NCBI GenBank assembly: GCA_938023035.1
Contig: CALIDI010000051.1
Coordinates: forward strand, 60,257-124,256
Length of the DNA: 64,000 bases
From: an uncultured Leptolyngbyaceae cyanobacterium
GTDB lineage: Bacteria; Cyanobacteriota; Cyanobacteriia; Leptolyngbyales; Leptolyngbyaceae
Direction: 5' to 3'
Shown here: positions 18,594 through 28,116 of the stretch, piece after piece
Numbering within the stretch: the first letter of the stretch is position 1
Layout of the letters: the number at the start of each line of letters is the position of its first letter
Position numbers and translations under genes: made by a program
Notes under the pieces: generated by a model
What the model was told of the DNA's origin: nothing
Databases searched by the model: none
What the model saw: only the letters and a program-made list of their open reading frames with translations

Positions 18594-18716
18594 GGAATGA
18601 CGACCTCAACCACGTCTGCAAATTTCGCCAAGAACACCTGTTGAAACCACGAAAACTGCTCAATCATGAGACTTCGGCACCGGGTTGTCTTACAGAAACG
18701 CGGCGTGTAGGTTCCT

Positions 18717-18748
18717 GATTCAACCATCTAGTGATTCAACCATCTAGT
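18717..18748. repeat. Two perfect tandem 16-bp units
   Basis: TGATTCAACCATCTAG is present twice without spacing (18717-18732 and 18733-18748) in the upstream region of the DUF389 gene. Confidence 0.8.
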
Positions 18749-18963
18749 TAGCCCTAGCAGAAGCATTCTAGAGTATAGCGCTGACCAAACTGGTTAAAAG
18801 CGAGCCTGACAAGATAGCGGCTAGGGCAGCAGATGTAACTAATTGCGACAGTCGATGCCAATTTTCTGAAATTGCCTCGTCAGGCCATGAAGCCGTCAGA
18901 GGCCAAATTCTTCACCTGCGTTGAATACATGGGATTTATCCCCCTTTACCGTTACCGAGGGTA

Positions 18964-19143
18964 ATGGATGAAATCCAACCACCCCCTTTCTATACAGACG
19001 AGTTTCGCAAGGATCGCTTTGGTCAGAAGGTATCGGACAAAACCAAGGGTGCAACCGCCAATGCTGCGTCGGCCCTCTGCTTTGCTGTCGTCATGTTTCT
19101 TATGGCAACCACTATAGCCAGAAGTGCTTTGTCAATGCGTTAG
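18964..19143 (+). CDS. Small membrane protein, 59 residues
   Basis: The frame starts MDEIQPPPFYTDEF, continues with a charged segment (RKDRFGQKVSDKTKG) and ends with a hydrophobic span (ALCFAVVMFLMATTIA). A GAGG precedes the ATG closely (3 nt gap), which is shorter than ideal. Composition and clear domain layout support a real gene. It is 65 nt upstream of another membrane-protein gene on the same strand, so the two may form an operon. No family recognised. Confidence 0.5.
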   Translation: MDEIQPPPFYTDEFRKDRFGQKVSDKTKGATANAASALCFAVVMFLMATTIARSALSMR

Positions 19144-19211
19144 CCCGACCCTACAGTGCCACTGGATTTCATTCATGTTCTCAAAATGTGTAAATCTACA
19201 GGAGAAAATTG

Positions 19212-20258
19212 ATGTGGCAGGGTTTTATTGGCAAACAGATTCGACGCAGTGATCGCACGATCCTCGTGACCAACATTGGTTTGGTGCTGGTACCTTTGAC
19301 GATTGGTTTTCTGACAACGCGCTACTGGCATAACTTTGCCGCTGGCCCATTGCTGCTTAATCGGCAAGCAGCCCTATCGATCCAAGATCCGAATCAAGAG
19401 CAGCGAAATTTTGTCACTATTAAGGGCGATCGCTCCCTAGATACTGGCGTCGAGCAACTAACTCAGCGCAAAAATCGATACACGGGGGCAGTTACCAGCG
19501 AAACCACCTCCGCTAAGTACATTGCACTCCTGCTTGATCGCAAAATTTTGATTGTGAAATCACGAGTAAAGAGTGCTCAAAACACCGAGTTTACCGGCTC
19601 CCTACAACCAATTTCCACCAGTGTTCAACAGAAAATTATTGATGCAGCCGCTAGCCGCAACCCCCAACTGCGGCAGGCGTTTCTACCCTATATGCTGCAA
19701 GAAGAAGATTACCGCACACCGGGTTATGTGGGGCTAGCCCTGGGGTTGCCCCTACTCGCCTTGGGCGGCTGGAATATCACAAAGGTGTTGCAACGGTGGA
19801 ACAAGCCCGCCCACCATCCGATCGCGAAAGCCTTAGCAGCAGCGGGCGCACCAGAGGTCGTGGCGGCACGTATCGAGCAAGAACTACAGTCCGATGCGAC
19901 GAAACTAGATATTGCCAGAACGGTGCTCACCCGCTCCTGGCTGTTGCGCCCGACACCCTTTGGCATGGATACCTTGGCGCTGGAAAATCTGGCCTGGGTT
20001 TACAAAAAAGTGGTTACCCGGCGCAGTTATGGAATTCCGGTCGGCAAAACCTTCTCAGCGGTGATCTGCGATCGCAATGGCCAAGAAATTAACATTGTCG
20101 CTAAAGAAAACCAGGTTGACCAACTGCTGACTAGCATTGCTGAACGTGCCCCCTGGGTAATTTCCGGGTTTAACGAAGACCTGCACCAGTGCTGGCTGCG
20201 AGAGCGTTCTCAGTTTGTGGAAGCGGTTGATCAACGCCGCCGGCAAACCCAGGGTTAA
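19212..20258 (+). CDS. Hypothetical membrane protein, about 348 residues
   Basis: GGAG lies 8 nt before the ATG at 19212. There is a hydrophobic segment at about residues 18-36 (LVTNIGLVLVPLTIGFLTT) and another at about 175-195 (YVGLALGLPLLALGGW). Between them is a soluble domain, presumably outside the membrane or in the periplasm (RNFVTIKGDRSLDTGVEQL), and after them a cytoplasmic domain of about 150 residues (VVAARIEQELQSD, VICDRNGQEINIVAKENQVD). I recognise no named family. It has no obvious catalytic motif. A repeat of family A abuts its stop. Confidence 0.75.
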   Translation: MWQGFIGKQIRRSDRTILVTNIGLVLVPLTIGFLTTRYWHNFAAGPLLLNRQAALSIQDPNQEQRNFVTIKGDRSLDTGVEQLTQRKNRYTGAVTSETTSAKYIALLLDRKILIVKSRVKSAQNTEFTGSLQPISTSVQQKIIDAAASRNPQLRQAFLPYMLQEEDYRTPGYVGLALGLPLLALGGWNITKVLQRWNKPAHHPIAKALAAAGAPEVVAARIEQELQSDATKLDIARTVLTRSWLLRPTPFGMDTLALENLAWVYKKVVTRRSYGIPVGKTFSAVICDRNGQEINIVAKENQVDQLLTSIAERAPWVISGFNEDLHQCWLRERSQFVEAVDQRRRQTQG

Positions 20259-20260
20259 GG

Positions 20261-20337
20261 CTCTCTCCAATTGGGAGAGGGATTAAAGCCCTGCGGGCAT
20301 ACCAGAAAAGGGTGAGGGCAAAAGTGATCTGCACCCG
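20261..20337 (+). repeat. Partial copy of dispersed repeat family A
   Basis: Matches the right part of the full copies at 25141 and 32650: GGGAGAGGGATTA, then CGGGCATACCAGAAAAGGG and GTGAGGGCAAAAGTGA. It starts 2 bp after the stop codon of the preceding gene. Confidence 0.8.
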
Positions 20338-20486
20338 TCCTCAATCAAGTGGCGATGGCCATAGTACTGCACAAGCGCGTCAAGAGATTTAGGTGCAAGG
20401 GGGGTAGAGGCTCTGAGCTACCGGAAAGAGCCTTTATCGCTTCCTAAAGAAGTCCATAGCTCTAAGAATTGGGGCGGTTGCTGCAT

Positions 20487-20657
20487 CTAGTTAAACCAGC
20501 GGGGCAACCGGGGCTGTTCCGCTCGAAAAATTTGCGGTAAATGATCGTCTAAGTTTTGGGGACGTGTTTGAGCATAGCGAGTGGCGTTCCCTGCCAGTAG
20601 GCTGAGGGTCGCGGTAATAATCGCTGCATGCATGAGTCGTTTAAGGGTCTCAGACAT
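20487..20657 (-). CDS. Possible small membrane protein, 56 residues
   Basis: From an ATG at 20657: MSETLKRLMHAAIITATLSL then a polar tail rich in Arg/Pro/Gln. One hydrophobic segment near the N-terminus. No clear Shine-Dalgarno. I do not recognise it, and the frame could be chance. Confidence 0.35.
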   Translation of the reverse strand: MSETLKRLMHAAIITATLSLLAGNATRYAQTRPQNLDDHLPQIFRAEQPRLPRWFN

Positions 20658-20886
20658 TTTCGGCAGGGGATAAGCGAGGAAACCAATCAAAGCATGGCTT
20701 GGTTTGAATCAATTGAGAATCAATGGATCCAGCCAAATTCTGCAAATCAAGGTCGTTGACTTACGGACGTTTTCTTAAGTATTTGTTGGATCGTCTTTGT
20801 TGAAGTTGAGTCGAAGATGGTAATTACCATCCCAACAGGGCAATATAATTGCGCGTAGCTCAATGGTGTACATTACCAAGGTGGCT

Positions 20887-22491
20887 TTACCAGGCCAACG
20901 CGATACCATCAGCGCGAGGTTCTGATGCGGCAATTAAAATCCCGCTTTTACGCAGGATGACTTGTCCCCGTCCAAAAAAGTTCCCAATTTGAGTGTTGTG
21001 GCCCCGCTGCTCTAACCCCTGCCGCACAAAATCGGGAACACTCCGTTCTAGCAAAACCCGGCGATCGCGAATGAACTGCCAGCGGGGGGCATCCAAGGCT
21101 GTCTGAGGATTCATGCCATAATCCACCAAGTTGCTCACCACCTGTAAATGGCCCTGGGGTTGCATTGGCCCCCCCATCACACCAAATGGCCCTAGGGGTT
21201 GCCCATCCTGACTAAGAAACCCTGGCATGATCGTATGGAACGGACGTTTACCAGGAGCCACTTGGTTGGGATGATTGGCGGCAAGGGTAAAACCGCAACC
21301 CCGATTATGCAGCGCAATGCCTGTGTGAGGAATCAGAATGCCACTGCCAAACCCCTGGTAGTTTGATTGAATTAAGGACACCATCAAGTCTGGCTGGGCG
21401 GTTGCCAGATAAACGGTACCCCCCTGGGGCAGCCCTGGTTTTGCCAGGGGAAGGGCGCGATTGCCAATCAGGCGTCGCCGCTTTTCAGCATATTCCTGAC
21501 TAAGCAACTGGGTCGTCGTTACCGTCATTGCCCCCGGCTCGGCCACATACTGATAGGTATCTGCAAAGGCCAGCTTCATTGCCTCAATTTGCCAGTGATA
21601 AACATCAACGGATTCGCGGGGGGAATCGGTTAGCTCGAACCCTGCTAACAGATTCAGGGCCATCAGGGCGGCGATGCCTTGCCCGTTGGGGGGTAGCTCC
21701 CAAACAGTGTAGCCCCGGTACTCTACGCTAATAGGGGTGACCCACTCGACCTGATGGGCAGCGAGATCGGCTGCTGTGAGTAAGCCGCCGGTAGCGGCAG
21801 CAAAGTTCACGATTTGGGTGGCTAGGGTGCCTGTGTAAAAATCAGCGCCCCCACTCTTGGCGATCGCGCGTAGGCTTGCCCCATGGGCCGGACTGCGCCA
21901 AATTTCACCAGCGGCAGGGGCGCGATCGCCATTAAAGAAGAGGGCCTGAAAGGCAGCAAATACTTTTCCCTGATGCGATAACCAGTACCGTTCGGCCTGT
22001 TTCCAGGCCAGCGCTGTCTCTGGAGAAACAGGAAACCCATTCTCGGCGTAGCGAATCGCTGGCTCAAACAACTGCTCAAAGGGCAGTCGGCCCCAGCGCT
22101 TCCAGAGCGCATACCAGGCAGAAACCGCTCCTGGCACGGTTACACCCAACCAGCCAGCGGAAGGCACAGCAGACATTCCTTCAAACAGGCTCAGACTCAG
22201 GGCTTGCGGGCTTTTACCTGAGGCATTCAGTCCGTGCAACTGGCCATCCCAAACCAGGGCAAGGGTATCACCACCAATGCCGTTTGAGGTGGGTTCTACT
22301 ACTGTTAAAGCGATCGCAGTTGCAACTGCCGCATCCACCGCATTGCCCCCGGCCCAGAACATTTCTAAGCCCGCCAGGGTGGCCAAGGGCTGACTGGTGG
22401 CAATCGCCCCCCGCTGTCCTAAAACTACTCGTCGCCCTGATACATAGGGATAATGGGTCAAGTTATCAATGTGGGTGGGCATCTTGACCAA
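20887..22491 (-). CDS. Gamma-glutamyltransferase family protein
   Basis: An Ntn-hydrolase that transfers or hydrolyses gamma-glutamyl groups. Family features are AIATSQPLATLAGLEMFWAG, GGNAVDAAVATAIALTVVEP and GIGGDTLALVWDG in the N-terminal half. The self-cleavage site is at GGTVYLATA with the Thr nucleophile, followed by SLIQSNYQGFGSG. MGGPMQPQGHLQVV lies near the C-terminus. It resembles the YwrD-like cytosolic branch, as no signal peptide is visible. 534 residues is the usual length. The start may be the internal Met at residue 4. It lies 14 nt after the KaiB-domain gene, so cotranscription is likely. Confidence 0.9.
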   Translation of the reverse strand: MVKMPTHIDNLTHYPYVSGRRVVLGQRGAIATSQPLATLAGLEMFWAGGNAVDAAVATAIALTVVEPTSNGIGGDTLALVWDGQLHGLNASGKSPQALSLSLFEGMSAVPSAGWLGVTVPGAVSAWYALWKRWGRLPFEQLFEPAIRYAENGFPVSPETALAWKQAERYWLSHQGKVFAAFQALFFNGDRAPAAGEIWRSPAHGASLRAIAKSGGADFYTGTLATQIVNFAAATGGLLTAADLAAHQVEWVTPISVEYRGYTVWELPPNGQGIAALMALNLLAGFELTDSPRESVDVYHWQIEAMKLAFADTYQYVAEPGAMTVTTTQLLSQEYAEKRRRLIGNRALPLAKPGLPQGGTVYLATAQPDLMVSLIQSNYQGFGSGILIPHTGIALHNRGCGFTLAANHPNQVAPGKRPFHTIMPGFLSQDGQPLGPFGVMGGPMQPQGHLQVVSNLVDYGMNPQTALDAPRWQFIRDRRVLLERSVPDFVRQGLEQRGHNTQIGNFFGRGQVILRKSGILIAASEPRADGIALAW

Positions 22492-22505
22492 CTTCTACAC
22501 AGGCA

Positions 22506-23291
22506 TTAGATTTCATGCTCTTGCGCTTCGCTCTCATTTTCTTGCGAAGAGTCAGGCACACTAAATAATCCTTGAAGCTGCTCGATGTTGTCTAAACTAC
22601 CGACAACTCGGCGCATCGGCAAAGGATAGACCCTAAGTAAAGTTGGGGTTGCCGAAATTTGATCCGCCTCTGCTAACTCTGGATGCTGGGTAACATTAAT
22701 AACTTTCAACGTGTAAGGCTGTTGCAAAAACTCACCCAACAACCGATGTAAATTTTTTAGGGTACGCTCAGTCGCAAGGCTATTACCAGCGACAAACAAC
22801 CGTAGAACATAGCCCTGAGCCTTTGCAAAGGTGGGCTGACTCATGAGCGGAGGTTCAGCCGCCAGCACCTGCCGATGACGCAAAATTAAATCGTGACTTT
22901 GCCACAGTTGCGGAAACTGGCTGCGATAACTCGCTAACACTAGCGGATCGCAAACGCCGCCAGGTAAATCGGTTGCCTGCCAGACCAAATCAGGTGTATC
23001 GAAAATGGCATTCAACAAAGGCACATAACGCAACACCAGCGGCGAAGCCGCAGCCACGGTTTGTACCGATTGTTGGCGGTTATCAAGCCAGCGATCTACT
23101 GTAGCGGCATAGCAAGGCACCAAAAAATGGGGTGGCTCCGCCAATCCCAGAGCTTGTTGCAGAGCCAAACACAGGCTAATATGCCAGCGTGCCTGTTTCT
23201 GGGTATCGATGCAATAAGCAATATCCCCTCCTGGAGTAAAGAGGGCGATTCCCTTAAATGAAAGAGGCTCGGTTTTACGGTTAGCACTCAT
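22506..23291 (-). CDS. KaiB-domain protein with an additional N-terminal domain
   Basis: 261 residues. The C-terminal domain (about 165-245) is KaiB/SasA-sensor-like thioredoxin fold: YVLRLFVAGNSLATERTLKN, LKVINVTQHPELAE and ISATPTLLRVYPLPMRRVVG. The N-terminal about 150 residues (ALFTPGGDIAYCIDTQKQAR, HFLVPCYAATVDRWL) are a separate conserved domain of unknown role. The C-terminal tail is acidic. KaiB itself is about 100 residues, so this is a long KaiB-like protein and not the core clock KaiB. GAGG lies 11 nt before the ATG. It is located upstream of the gamma-glutamyltransferase gene on the same strand. Confidence 0.8.
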   Translation of the reverse strand: MSANRKTEPLSFKGIALFTPGGDIAYCIDTQKQARWHISLCLALQQALGLAEPPHFLVPCYAATVDRWLDNRQQSVQTVAAASPLVLRYVPLLNAIFDTPDLVWQATDLPGGVCDPLVLASYRSQFPQLWQSHDLILRHRQVLAAEPPLMSQPTFAKAQGYVLRLFVAGNSLATERTLKNLHRLLGEFLQQPYTLKVINVTQHPELAEADQISATPTLLRVYPLPMRRVVGSLDNIEQLQGLFSVPDSSQENESEAQEHEI

Positions 23292-23425
23292 AGATTCAGC
23301 CTCAAGGGGCGATCGCTTCCCTTTATGATGGCAGACTTGCCCCTATCTCACTCTGTGGGGCAGACGCCGAGGGTGTTGCTAAAGCTTTATTTACAGGAAA
23401 ACGACCGGCTTTGCACTAAACCGGG

Positions 23426-24790
23426 TTAGACCCGACCGCGCAGAGCCTGCGCCATCTCGTTCGGTTTTGGCGACATTTCCAGGGCTGTTTCTTCAGTAAT
23501 CCGTCCCGCTTCGTACAACTTGTAAAGAGACTGGTTCATTGTACACATGCCATCGAAGGTACAGCGCGGAATAATCTGCTCCACCTCATCTAGATCCCCC
23601 CGCCGAATGTAGTCCTTGATAGCATCAGTATTAATCAAAATATCGTGAAAAGCAGCCCGTTTGCCATCGGTCGTCCGGCACAGCCCTTGAGCGATGACCG
23701 CCACCAATGATTCGGCCAACGCCACACGAATCGGAGCCTGTTGATCGGGTTCATACAGTTGAAGTACCCGCTCAATCGTTTTCACAGCGCTATTTGTGTG
23801 CAAGGTGCCCATTACTAAGTGCCCGGTTTGGGCGGCCTTCAGCGCGGTATTCACTGTTTCCTTATCCCGCATTTCTCCCACCAGGATAATATCTGGATCT
23901 TCCCGGAGAGAGGCTTTCAGAGCATTTTCAAATTTACGAGTATGAATCCCCACTTCCCGGTGTTTAATTAATGCCTTTTGGCTCCGATGCACAAATTCAA
24001 TCGGGTCTTCAATGGTGATAATGTGCTTCGGCATCTCCTTGTTGATGTAGTCAATCATGGCTGCCATCGTAGTTGACTTACCTGACCCCGTTGGGCCTGT
24101 AATCAGGATCAGCCCTTTGTGATAATGGCAAATATCCTTAAAGACGGGAGGAAGGTTGAGTTGCTCAATCGTCAATATTTTCAGCGGAATTAACCGCATC
24201 ACCATGGCCGGCCCCCGCAGCGAGTCAAAGATATTGATCCGCACCCGCGCAAAGTCGTATTGGGTTGCTCCGTCAAAATCGAGATGTTCTTCAAAATAGC
24301 GAATTTCTGCTTCCGTTAGAATCTCATGGAGCCAGCTATAAAAGGTTTCGCGATCCGTTTCCGGCCATTCCGTTGGTTCAATTTCTCCCCGGTTGCGATA
24401 GCGGGGAACCTCACCCACGCCCACATGGACATCCGAGAAGCCTTTATCGTAAGCCCGCTTGATAATTTCTGCGAGCGTCGGCGAGCCATTGGTGGGGCCA
24501 CCCTGACGGGCAGCCACTGGAGCCGTAGGAGGCTTTGTTGGCCGGTAGCCTGCCGGTGCCGGAGGGGAAGAGACCACCGTGGGTGGGTTGACATTACTCG
24601 TAGCGGCGACTGTTGGGTTTGCGCCGGCCGCCCCTGCATTTACCACTGTCTGCCCGCCTCCGCCGATAGGGGCTGTCATTTGTTGCGTGGCTGCTACCGT
24701 GGCACCATTATTGGCACGAGGCGGTGGGGGGACTGGCGGCACTCGTGGTGGTGGTGGTGGCGAAACGGGGGGACGTTGTGGGTCTGTCAT
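23426..24790 (-). CDS. PilT-like type IV pilus retraction ATPase with proline-rich N-terminus
   Basis: About 454 residues. The start is ATG 24790, preceded by GAGGAAAG. Residues 1 to about 115 are Pro/Ala/Thr-rich (PPPPPRVPPVPPPP). The ATPase part has Walker A GPTGSGKSTTMAAM, Asp box EDPIEFVH, Walker B DIILVGEMRD and His box GHLVMGTLHTNSAVKTIERV. The order and the C-terminal region are of the PilT/PilU type, acting at the cytoplasmic face of the pilus base to retract pili. Cyanobacteria often have several PilT paralogs. The long low-complexity N-terminus is unlike the core PilT and suggests a paralog with an extra interaction region. Confidence 0.88.
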   Translation of the reverse strand: MTDPQRPPVSPPPPPRVPPVPPPPRANNGATVAATQQMTAPIGGGGQTVVNAGAAGANPTVAATSNVNPPTVVSSPPAPAGYRPTKPPTAPVAARQGGPTNGSPTLAEIIKRAYDKGFSDVHVGVGEVPRYRNRGEIEPTEWPETDRETFYSWLHEILTEAEIRYFEEHLDFDGATQYDFARVRINIFDSLRGPAMVMRLIPLKILTIEQLNLPPVFKDICHYHKGLILITGPTGSGKSTTMAAMIDYINKEMPKHIITIEDPIEFVHRSQKALIKHREVGIHTRKFENALKASLREDPDIILVGEMRDKETVNTALKAAQTGHLVMGTLHTNSAVKTIERVLQLYEPDQQAPIRVALAESLVAVIAQGLCRTTDGKRAAFHDILINTDAIKDYIRRGDLDEVEQIIPRCTFDGMCTMNQSLYKLYEAGRITEETALEMSPKPNEMAQALRGRV

Positions 24791-24913
24791 TGTGCTACTT
24801 TCCTCAAGCAATGGAGTATCACTAGTCATAAATGCTGGACAGGGGGCTGCTGTGGATCGAACGAGTCCACAACGGGTCCACTTTTTAAAGCGGGCGTTGG
24901 CAGAGCGTTGCAA

Positions 24914-25437
24914 CGTTGCGCTGGTAACTCGATAGATAGGCGCACCAATGCCGGATTTTCAACGTGCTGCTACTAAAATAGCAGACACCTACCCAAACAA
25001 AAGGTTGCCCAAAAGGGCCGTGTTGTTATCAGGACTGTGTTAATCTAATGCATCCTACACGTACACTTTTAGTGTTTTCTGGCAGTTTTCAGCAAATTTT
25101 GCGATCGCTCCAGTTTCAGAAGGGAGTGGAACTGTAGAGAGCATGTCACCTTTGCAGGCCCTTATCCCCTTAGCCCCTTCTCCCAACCTAGGAGAAGGGG
25201 AGCCGAGCCATCTCAAAGTCCCTCTTCCCTGTCCCTCATGAATGGGGGACAGGGAGAGAGATTAACGCCCTCCGGGCATACCAGAAAAGGGTGAGGACAA
25301 AGTGACAGGCACCCGAACTGTATCTAGTAATGAACCCCGCCAAGTCTTGGGTGAATCAGGAGTTGCTGAAGCTGGCAGTGGCCAATCTGAAAGGAAAGGC
25401 GTGAGGCATTTCCTTCAACAACAATGCTGTGAAACGT
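24914..25437. other. Intergenic region containing repeat A1
   Basis: About 520 bp between the pilT-like gene and the recQ 3' end. It holds a full copy of repeat family A (25141-25313). A frame of 24 codons from about 25330 is too short to support. Confidence 0.4.
25141..25313 (+). repeat. Full copy of dispersed repeat family A (MITE-like)
   Basis: About 170 bp, related to 32650-32804 over its whole length: AGCCCCTTCTCCCAACCTAG, then CCATCTCAAAGTCCCTCTTC and CGGGCATACCAGAAAAGGG. The ends are imperfect inverted repeats (left GTCACCTTTGC, right complement GTCACTTTGTC). No coding capacity. Confidence 0.8.
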
Positions 25438-26910
25438 TTATCTACGACAGTTATCGCAGTGGCCACAGCGCCAGGTACCCGCTTCTGTGGGAAAGCCAAA
25501 GGCTGCTAACAGCAATGCCCAGCGACAATTGCGGCTATGGAGAAAGTGCTGCATTTGTGCAGCTGCTTTGGCGTTTGTTGCGGTCAGTTTGACTGTGCTT
25601 GACTGGATCTCGTAGTCAAAGGGGGTTTGCCAGCTAAGCTGGCCAGCACTGTGGAGCAAGGCTAGGGCGATCGCGCCATCCTGGCGAAATTGCTGCTGCA
25701 CCATATCTGCCTTGCCCATGGGAGAAAGTTTGCGGGCAATTTGCTGGGCTTTTTGTTGCTGCGATCGCTCCTTCGCTAGAAAGGCCTGCTGACGCTGCTT
25801 GTCCGCAGGATCCAACCAGCCAGTTGATTCGCTAATCAAGGTAAGGGCGGTGGCTGTTTTACCATCGCGACCGGCTCGACCGACTTCTTGGACATACTCA
25901 GATAGCAACAACGGCGCATGAAAGTGTAGAACCCAGCGGCAATCGGGTTTGTTAATCCCCATGCCAAAGGCACAAGTGCAAATCACAAAAGGAAGCTGGC
26001 CCGTTAGCCACTGCTGCTCAATCTGGCGGCGATCGCGAGCGCTCAGACCGGCATGATAAGCAGCTGTAGCAAACCCCTGCTGCTGCAACCAGGCCGCCAA
26101 TTCTTCACTATCGCGGCGGGTGCGCACATACACCAGCCCAGACTGGTGAGGATGGCGGCGAATCACCCCTAACAGGCGCTGTCGCCGTTGTCGAGGAGTC
26201 CAAACAACCTGAACTTCGAGATTCAGGTTGGGGCGGTAGGGATTCTGGCGAAAAATTCTGGGGTTTTGCAGTTGCAGAATCCGCTGAATGGTCGCCTGGG
26301 CAGTGGGGTCAGCGGTTGCCGTAAAGGCGGCGATCGCGATTGACTGATCTGGCGGCTTTTGTGCCAATAGGGCAGAACGCACCGCACCGAGGCGATAGTA
26401 GCAAGGTCGAAAGGTTTCACCCCATTGGGTTAAACAATGGGCTTCATCCAGCACCAGTCGCCGAATCGCCAATTGGGGCTGGCATAACCGCTCCCACACC
26501 GGCGGACTCAGCAGCGTCTCTGGCGATAGGTAAAGCATCCGCAATTGGCCCCGTTCCAGGGCACGCAGGGTTTGGCGGCGCTCCTGGGCAGAGCGCTGGC
26601 TATGTAAAACAGCTACCCGACTTTGCAGCCTGGGATGTCGTTCCCATAACTCCTGAACCTGATTTTCCATGAGGGCAACTAGGGGGGATAGTACCAAGGT
26701 CAAACCCGGCTGCATCAGGGCTGGCAGTTGAAAGCAGATGGATTTACCTCCACCCGTCGGTAGAATAATCAGAGCATCCTGTCCAGCTAGCAAACACTCG
26801 ATAATCTCACCCTGGGGCGGTCGAAAATCGCGATAACCCCAGAGTTTTTGCAAATAGGTCTGCGGATGGCAGTTGCCTGTTACAACCGTAGAAGTGTCCA
26901 CTTGATTCAC
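25438..26910 (-). CDS. RecQ-family ATP-dependent DNA helicase
   Basis: 490 residues. Helicase motifs in order: RDFRPPQGEIIECLL (motif 0), PTGGGKSICFQLPAL (I), DEAHCLTQWGETFRPCYYR (II), AFTATAD (III), GMGINKPDCRWVLHFHAP (V) and QEVGRAGRDG (VI). The C-terminal CGHCDNC fits the RecQ zinc-binding region. The HRDC domain is absent, so this is the short cyanobacterial RecQ type. It unwinds DNA during repair and replication restart. No operon partner. Confidence 0.93.
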   Translation of the reverse strand: MNQVDTSTVVTGNCHPQTYLQKLWGYRDFRPPQGEIIECLLAGQDALIILPTGGGKSICFQLPALMQPGLTLVLSPLVALMENQVQELWERHPRLQSRVAVLHSQRSAQERRQTLRALERGQLRMLYLSPETLLSPPVWERLCQPQLAIRRLVLDEAHCLTQWGETFRPCYYRLGAVRSALLAQKPPDQSIAIAAFTATADPTAQATIQRILQLQNPRIFRQNPYRPNLNLEVQVVWTPRQRRQRLLGVIRRHPHQSGLVYVRTRRDSEELAAWLQQQGFATAAYHAGLSARDRRQIEQQWLTGQLPFVICTCAFGMGINKPDCRWVLHFHAPLLLSEYVQEVGRAGRDGKTATALTLISESTGWLDPADKQRQQAFLAKERSQQQKAQQIARKLSPMGKADMVQQQFRQDGAIALALLHSAGQLSWQTPFDYEIQSSTVKLTATNAKAAAQMQHFLHSRNCRWALLLAAFGFPTEAGTWRCGHCDNCRR

Positions 26911-27243
26911 ACGAGTGCTGCTCCCTGCGGGGTAGTCCTTACCAGAATGAATCAGCCAACCCTGTTCTTAGTTCTACGGGGGTGAAAATTTCACCCAGCG
27001 AAAAGATGAGTAGACTGAATCAGTGTCCATAGTGATCGCCATCGCCATCGGGTTGTGGGGTGCAAGGGTTTCACCCCCAATAGACTCCGCAACTAGGCGA
27101 TAACTGTAGTTTGCCCCGGCAGCGAGCGGCAAAAACAGGGGTGTGACGGCTGCGATCGCGGCACCAGAAGCAGCGCTTTTCCAGTGGGTATCGGTCATGC
27201 TGGACGATAGTTATCCCAAAGCAATGGCAATGAAAATCTTGCG

Positions 27244-27738
27244 ATGAAATCTGAAGATCTTACCTTGCGGGCTGGGCTAGAACGTTACTACGCTGCGAAC
27301 CCTAACTTTGTGCAGAACCAGGATTTACAAGTTGGGCGGTTGCGCATTCCCTGGCAGGATCTGCTACGCCACGACATTATGCATGTGGTCACTGGTTACA
27401 GCACCCAACTCGATCAAGAACTCCGCTTAATTGGGTTTCTGTTAACGGCTCTAACCTGGAAGCGCCCCTGGTATTACTATGCCCAGAGCTTTGTTGTTTT
27501 CTTGGAACTTCTGGGAATGTCTTTGCGGGGCAAAGCCTTTGGCGATCAGTATTACAATCCTTCCCAGGTCTGCCGTCTATATATCCAAGGCGTGCGCCAG
27601 GGGTTGACGGTTCGTCAAAAAATTAACGCCTACATTGACCCAGAAACCGTCATGGATGACCCATTGACAAAGCTCCGCTCCGATTATGGCATTGCGAATG
27701 CCAGAGCCTGGGATGCCGCTTCAGAGGAAAGAGAGTAG
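27244..27738 (+). CDS. Coq4-like protein
   Basis: 164 residues. The motif RHDIMHVVTGYSTQLDQE matches the HDxxH...E metal-binding pattern of Coq4, which in eukaryotes organises ubiquinone biosynthesis. Other family-like parts are ELRLIGFLLTALTW and YYNPSQVCRLYIQGVRQG. Cyanobacteria make plastoquinone, so a role around quinones or another lipid is inference. The start ATG is 27244; no strong Shine-Dalgarno. No operon partner. Confidence 0.82.
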   Translation: MKSEDLTLRAGLERYYAANPNFVQNQDLQVGRLRIPWQDLLRHDIMHVVTGYSTQLDQELRLIGFLLTALTWKRPWYYYAQSFVVFLELLGMSLRGKAFGDQYYNPSQVCRLYIQGVRQGLTVRQKINAYIDPETVMDDPLTKLRSDYGIANARAWDAASEERE

Positions 27739-27795
27739 AAACCTACCTCCTTCTGAAGGATCAAGACTCTAAAGAATCAACCCCTAATCTAGAAA

Positions 27796-27869
27796 TCGGG
27801 ATGACAGGATTTGAACCTGCGGCATCCTGCTCCCAAAGCAGGCGCGCTACCAAGCTGCGCTACATCCCG
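27796..27869 (-). tRNA. tRNA-Pro (anticodon UGG)
   Basis: The minus strand folds as a cloverleaf of 74 nt: acceptor CGGGATG pairing with CATCCCG, D-arm GCGCAGCTTGGTAGCGC, anticodon arm CCTGCTTTGGGAGCAGG with TGG in the loop, and T-arm CAGGTTCAAATCCTG. Discriminator A. CCA is not encoded. Confidence 0.95.
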
Positions 27870-28116
27870 TTTATCATATCCACATTAGCACAGCCTCCCA
27901 GTCTCAGGAAGGTAAAGAAATATTTCGTCAGTTCCCCTCCTATCCGCGATCGCTGGGGTCAGTTCTCATTTTGAATTTTTCCCTTCTTGCAAATAGAAAA
28001 AATAAGAAAATGCTTGAAAGGTTTTCGAGTACGGGGCTTCTGGTCTAACCGATCCCTTGCTTCTAAAAGCGCTTGGGTATAATAGGCCTACCCACTGTGG
28101 AATTCAACTGCTGCTG

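Noticed and set aside
25329..25403. Start of a possible IS4-like transposase (MNPAKSWVNQELLKLAVANL)
   Set aside because: Only 24 codons before a stop; no further transposase sequence in any frame nearby.
26974..27198. 74-residue minus-strand frame divergent from the Coq4-like gene
   Set aside because: It has an ATG but no ribosome binding site, and part of it coincides with sequence related to repeat family B.
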